Shown here: one piece after another, positions 6,446 through 8,889 of the stretch
How the letters are laid out: each line of letters starts with the position of its first letter
How positions within the stretch are numbered: the stretch's first letter is position 1
DNA from: Marvinbryantia sp.
Lineage (GTDB): Bacteria > Bacillota > Clostridia > Lachnospirales > Lachnospiraceae
Length of the DNA stretch: 8,889 nucleotides
Direction of reading: 5' to 3'
NCBI GenBank assembly: GCA_016297895.1
Contig: JAEDFS010000065.1
Span: 1-8,889, forward strand
Translations under genes and position numbers: made by a program
The notes under the pieces: generated by a model
Seen by the model: the letters and a program-made list of their open reading frames with translations, nothing else
Told to the model about the DNA's origin: nothing
Database searches by the model: none

Positions 6446-6450
6446 CTCCT
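6446..6450 (-). promoter_or_regulatory. Ribosome binding site that fixes the pseudouridine synthase start
   Basis: AGGAG on the minus strand, followed by ACCATC and ATG at 6439. The upstream in-frame TTG at 6457 precedes this site and cannot use it. Confidence 0.85.
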
Positions 6451-6455
6451 GTATC

Positions 6456-6702
6456 AAAATGAATCCTGCTCTGCAGGATTCTCCGCCTGCGGCGGGGCTG
6501 CTCTGCAGCCACTTCTCTCTCCGCCGCAGTGCGATCCGTGCGGAGCACTTTGTCCTGCAGGGAACCTGGTTCCCTGATTTTAAAATGAATCCTGCTTTGC
6601 AGGATTCTCCGCCTGCGGCGGGGCTGCTCTGCAGCCACTTCCCTCTCCGCCGCAGTGCGATCCGTGCGGAGCACTTTGTCCTGCAGGGAACCTGGTTCCC
6701 TG
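6456..6702. repeat. 126-bp tandem direct repeat (nearly two copies) full of inverted repeats
   Basis: Copy 1 begins at 6456 and copy 2 at 6582; 6456-6576 matches 6582-6702 at 119 of 121 positions (differences at 6471/6597 and 6516/6642). This accounts for most of the 329-bp gene-free stretch between the csp and pseudouridine synthase genes. Each copy holds several perfect inverted repeats in a row: GAATCCTGC/GCAGGATTC (6461-6481), CCGCC/GGCGG (6483-6495), GGCTGC/GCAGCC (6496-6510), CCGCA/TGCGG (6524-6543), and CAGGGAACC/GGTTCCCTG (6558-6576). It is visibly richer in GC than the flanks. There is no transposase. It resembles an intergenic palindromic repeat family or a MITE that has duplicated in tandem. 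Open frames cross it on both strands only because 126 is divisible by three. Confidence 0.92.
6461..6481. repeat. 9-bp hairpin next to the pseudouridine synthase ribosome binding site
   Basis: GAATCCTGC and GCAGGATTC are perfect inverses around a three-base loop. On the minus-strand transcript the stem ends 10 nt before AGGAG (6446-6450) and is followed by ATTTT. It may insulate the ribosome binding site from the structured repeat or act as a weak terminator. Copy 2 has the same stem at 6587-6607. Confidence 0.6.
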
Positions 6703-6712
6703 CAGGACAAAG
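6674..6712. repeat. 39-bp perfect palindrome at the repeat edge
   Basis: Arms CTTTGTCCTGCAGGGAACC (6674-6692) and its exact inverse (6694-6712) flank a single T at 6693: 19 perfect base pairs. In copy 1 the left arm is complete but only nine bases of the right arm remain before the copy junction. The palindrome therefore looks like the intact end of the element, and it abuts the csp terminator. Confidence 0.85.
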
Positions 6713-6739
6713 AAAGGAACCCGCCTCAGCGGATTCCTT
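6709..6739 (-). terminator. Rho-independent terminator of the cold-shock gene
   Basis: On the minus strand the stem AAGGAATCCGC pairs with GCGGGTTCCTT (11 pairs, one U.G) around a TGAG loop (6714-6739). It is followed by TCTTTG, so the U tract reads TTCCTTTCTTT. It lies 29 bases after the csp stop codon. The end of its T tract is shared with the palindrome at 6674-6712. Confidence 0.82.
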
Positions 6740-6768
6740 CTTTACGCCAGTAAGATTACTCTGCCAAA

Positions 6769-6969
6769 TTATAATTTAACAACGTTAGCTGCCTGCATTC
6801 CGCGAGCACCTTCAGTTAAATCGTAAGAAACAGCCTGACCTTCCTCCAGAGATTTGAATCCTTCACCCTGGATAGCTGAGAAATGTACGAATACATCTGC
6901 TCCGTCTTCGCCTGTGATAAATCCATAACCCTTTTCCGCGTTGAACCACTTAACTGTACCCTTGTTCAT
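6769..6969 (-). CDS. csp: Cold-shock domain protein (CspA/CspB family)
   Basis: This encodes a 66-residue single cold-shock domain, the full length for the family. The nucleic-acid-binding motifs are both intact: RNP1 KGYGFI at 13-18 and RNP2 VFVHF at 26-30. The N-terminal GTVKWFNAEKG is the usual opening strand. Such proteins are small RNA chaperones that bind single-stranded RNA in the cytoplasm and keep mRNA unstructured, often in the cold or in stationary phase. The ATG at 6969 has GGAGGT six bases upstream. It has its own promoter (7027-7055), an A/T-rich leader of about 50 nt and its own terminator, so it is a single-gene unit built for high expression. Which paralogue it is cannot be told. 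Confidence 0.97.
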   Translation of the reverse strand: MNKGTVKWFNAEKGYGFITGEDGADVFVHFSAIQGEGFKSLEEGQAVSYDLTEGARGMQAANVVKL

Positions 6970-7026
6970 TTTGGTACCTCCATCAAATATAAAAAAATAA
7001 TAAAATAGTAAGTCACTACAATTGCC

Positions 7027-7055
7027 ATTATATGCGCTGGGTTTTTAATTGTCAA
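7027..7055 (-). promoter_or_regulatory. Perfect-consensus sigma-A promoter of the cold-shock gene
   Basis: On the minus strand, TTGACA (7050-7055) and TATAAT (7027-7032) are both exact consensus with a 17-bp spacer. The predicted start is near 7020, giving a leader of about 50 nt, very rich in A and T and ending in GGAGGTACCAAA before ATG. The -35 box begins 6 nt after the hflX stop codon, so no hflX terminator fits in between and hflX transcripts probably run into csp. Confidence 0.9.
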
Positions 7056-7061
7056 GATATT

Positions 7062-8309
7062 TTAAGGCGTCACTGACCCATAAATTTCCATGGGGACATA
7101 AGCTTTTACGTAGATTCCTTCTTCCCGGTAATCCTCTTCCAGAAGCCTTCCGTATTTCCTGATCAGCTGGATTCTTCCTGCCTCCTGATAGGAATACACC
7201 CGCTCGATCAGCACCTGCCGTTCATCCAGAAACTGCTCAAGCACTTTTTTTAATTCTTCCAGCCCGTTGCCCCGTTTTGCAGAGGTAAAAAGGACTTTGT
7301 CCGCCTTCCGGTCCCGCAGGGTCTCCTTTTCTTCCAACCGGTCCTGTTTATTAAACAGGGTGATCACTGTTTTATCCGTGACGCCCAGGTTTGCCAGGGT
7401 TTCATAGACCACCAGCATCTGCTGCTCCATCTGGGGATTGGATGCGTCCACCACATGAAGGATCACATCCGCATATTTTGCTTCCTCCAGCGTGCTTCGA
7501 AATGCTTCGATCAGATGATGGGGAAGCTTGCGGATAAATCCGACGGTGTCTGTCAGCAGGATCTCCTGACCGGAGGGGAGCTCCAGCACCCTCGTGGTAG
7601 GATCCAGTGTCGCAAAGAGCTTATCTTCCTCCAGCACCCCCGCACCTGTTAGCTTATTCAGCATCGTGGACTTGCCTGCATTGGTATACCCAACGATAGC
7701 TGCCACCGCCGTAGACTGCCGGCTTCGTTTGCTTCTGGTGACCTCACGATGCCGCTTCACTTCTTCCAGTTCCCGATTCAGCTGAGCGATCCTGTTTTTG
7801 ATCAGACGCCGGTCCATCTCCAGTTTCTTTTCTCCCGGACCCCTTGTTCCGATTCCGCCTCCCAGTCTGGAAAGTGAACTTCTAAGGCCCACCAGCCTTG
7901 CCAGCCGGTATTTTAACTGGGCAAGCTCCACCTGGATCTTTCCCTCGCTGGTAGAGGCCCTGGAAGCAAAAATATCAAGAATGATCAGCGTCCGGTCCAT
8001 GACCTTCAGATCCAGCTCCTGCTCCAGATTGCGAAGCTGTGCCGGAGACAGTTCGTCATCGCAGATCACGCCCGTAGCCTGCAGCTGATAAGCCATCTCC
8101 TTTACTTCCTCGATCTTTCCTTTGCCGATGTAAGTGCCGGGATGCACCTGCTCCCGGTTCTGGATCACCATTCCCACGGTCACAGCTCCGGCAGTGGATG
8201 CCAGTTCCTGAAGCTCTTTTAAAGACTGCTCCGTATCATCCCCGTCCCTCACTGCCACACCGATCAGGATCACCCGTTCTTCCAATTCTTCCATTTCATA
8301 ACCCGTCAT
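7062..8309 (-). CDS. hflX: GTPase HflX
   Basis: This encodes a 415-residue GTPase of the Obg-HflX class, which binds the 50S subunit and, in studied bacteria, splits stalled or hibernating ribosomes after stress. The N-terminal HflX domain (about 10-160) includes GTYIGKGK (58-65), VICDDELSPAQLRNLE (81-96) and the glycine-rich GGGIGTRGPGEKKLE (150-164). A basic coiled-coil linker follows (about 165-197). The G domain has G1 GYTNAGKS (207-214), G3 DTVGF (254-258), G4 NKQD (320-323) and G5 TSAK (342-345). A short C-terminal domain ends at GSVTP. The ATG at 8309 has GGATGGAG about six bases upstream. It follows the TPR gene by 13 nt, so the two are an operon. Confidence 0.97.
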   Translation of the reverse strand: MTGYEMEELEERVILIGVAVRDGDDTEQSLKELQELASTAGAVTVGMVIQNREQVHPGTYIGKGKIEEVKEMAYQLQATGVICDDELSPAQLRNLEQELDLKVMDRTLIILDIFASRASTSEGKIQVELAQLKYRLARLVGLRSSLSRLGGGIGTRGPGEKKLEMDRRLIKNRIAQLNRELEEVKRHREVTRSKRSRQSTAVAAIVGYTNAGKSTMLNKLTGAGVLEEDKLFATLDPTTRVLELPSGQEILLTDTVGFIRKLPHHLIEAFRSTLEEAKYADVILHVVDASNPQMEQQMLVVYETLANLGVTDKTVITLFNKQDRLEEKETLRDRKADKVLFTSAKRGNGLEELKKVLEQFLDERQVLIERVYSYQEAGRIQLIRKYGRLLEEDYREEGIYVKAYVPMEIYGSVTP

Positions 8310-8322
8310 ACTCTACTCCATC

Positions 8323-8889
8323 CTATCTGGTGATTAAAAAGTCGTATTCTTTTTTCCCGGCTTCATCGTCGGGATAAAGCTCCACGAATTCCGCCGCCTT
8401 TTCTTTTGCTGCAGCAAAATCCAGTTTTTTCTCATATGCCACGATCACATTATAGCGAAGATCCCGTTTTCCGTCCTCGCTCTCCAGGGCAAGTCCCGTC
8501 TGTGCATTGGCAAGTGCGGAATCATAAGCTCCCTCCGCCAGGTCGCAGAGCACCAGTCCGTTATATACCAAAGGTGTCTCCCCGAACTTTTCCAGATACT
8601 GCTGATACAGATTCCTTGCGTGAACCGTATCTCCAAGAGCCAGATAGACCTGCCCCATCAATTCTGTCGCTTCCTGATGTCCCGCCTCTACAGGTCCTGC
8701 CAGATACTCCTGTGCCTTCGTATAATCCTGAAGGTAAAAATAAATGCATCCCTTCTGATAATAGTCTTCCGTATCTTCATCCGGAATATGCAACGCTTTC
8801 TGAAGATAGGCATCTCCCACAGCTGACTGATTGACCGCCTCATACTGCCTGTAAATATTTAAAAACATTCCGTAATCCTCAGGCGCCAG
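8323..8889 (-). CDS. TPR-repeat protein, C-terminal part
   Basis: The reading frame stays open to the window edge, giving at least 188 residues; the real start is outside. Upstream of the ATG at 8868 the frame reads LAPEDYG, which continues the helix-turn pattern, so that ATG is probably internal. The protein is made of helix pairs of tetratricopeptide type. Examples are DYYQKGCIYFYLQDYTKAQE, EATELMGQVYLALGDTVHAR, and PLVYNGLVLCDLAEGAYDSA followed by LANAQTGL; the end is DDEAGKKEYDFLITR. TPR arrays are protein-binding scaffolds; the partner cannot be read here. No signal peptide is visible because the N-terminus is missing. Its place directly before hflX suggests co-transcription. Confidence 0.88.
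   Translation of the reverse strand: MAPEDYGMFLNIYRQYEAVNQSAVGDAYLQKALHIPDEDTEDYYQKGCIYFYLQDYTKAQEYLAGPVEAGHQEATELMGQVYLALGDTVHARNLYQQYLEKFGETPLVYNGLVLCDLAEGAYDSALANAQTGLALESEDGKRDLRYNVIVAYEKKLDFAAAKEKAAEFVELYPDDEAGKKEYDFLITR

Noticed and set aside
6440..6457. TTG start for the pseudouridine synthase at 6457
   Set aside because: The ribosome binding site AGGAG lies downstream of this TTG and is ideally spaced for the ATG at 6439.
6456..6702. CRISPR array
   Set aside because: Only two copies, each 126 bp, directly adjacent with no unique spacers and no cas genes.
6420..6710. Minus-strand open frame of 96 codons through the repeat
   Set aside because: Same repeat-driven periodicity, arginine-rich low-complexity product, and it overlaps the well supported start of the pseudouridine synthase gene in another frame.
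6456..6712. Insertion sequence
   Set aside because: No transposase frame, no target-site duplication that I can see, and the tandem arrangement does not fit a simple IS. A non-autonomous palindromic repeat is more likely.
6327..6779. Plus-strand open frame of 150 codons through the repeat
   Set aside because: It runs antisense to the pseudouridine synthase start and csp stop, repeats exactly with the 126-bp DNA unit, and has no family-like motif. It is best explained as a by-product of the repeat.

Overview
The window reads as a stretch of chromosome from a Gram-positive anaerobe of the class Clostridia, most likely the family Lachnospiraceae (Blautia/Ruminococcus-like). Grounds: AGGAGG-type ribosome binding sites before most genes, TTG and GTG starts, consensus sigma-A promoters, intermediate GC content, an AtpZ/AtpI pair ahead of the ATP synthase genes, a Na+-type c subunit, and a YtvI-like permease. 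The family assignment is inference from protein style; no search was run. Every supported gene lies on the minus strand, so gene order is read from high to low coordinates.

Region 1 (8889 to 7062): the 3' part of a TPR-repeat protein gene that runs off the window, followed 13 nt later by hflX, a ribosome-associated GTPase. Region 2 (7061 to 6709): a perfect-consensus sigma-A promoter begins 6 nt after the hflX stop and drives a single cold-shock protein gene, which ends in a clear rho-independent terminator. Region 3 (6712 to 6456): no gene, but a 126-bp tandem duplication packed with perfect inverted repeats, ending in a 39-bp palindrome with 19-bp arms. It fills the whole gap between the csp terminator and the ribosome binding site of the next gene. 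Region 4 (6439 to 4600): an RluA-family pseudouridine synthase and an AI-2E/YtvI-like permease, probably co-transcribed. Region 5 (4599 to 4450): a compact regulatory region with a good sigma-A promoter, a 54-bp imperfect palindrome overlapping the -35 box, repeated ATTTTAYCGC boxes and an 18-bp Rex-like site.

Region 6 (4449 to 1): the F1Fo ATP synthase operon in the order atpZ-atpI-atpB-atpE-atpF-atpH-atpA-atpG, with atpG cut by the window edge; atpD and atpC are expected just outside. The genes are packed tightly, with overlaps at atpZ/atpI and atpF/atpH and a ribosome binding site built over a stop codon at atpI/atpB. AtpZ and AtpI are small membrane proteins linked to Fo/c-ring assembly or cation handling. 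AtpB (a) and AtpE (c) form the ion path, AtpF (b) and AtpH (delta) the stator, and AtpA and AtpG belong to the catalytic head and rotor. The c subunit carries the full residue set known from Na+-translocating enzymes, so the complex is predicted to be Na+-coupled.

I did not find a wholly new system. The items most worth a second look are the 126-bp palindromic tandem repeat, the Na+ signature of the c ring, and the structured promoter region of the atp operon.
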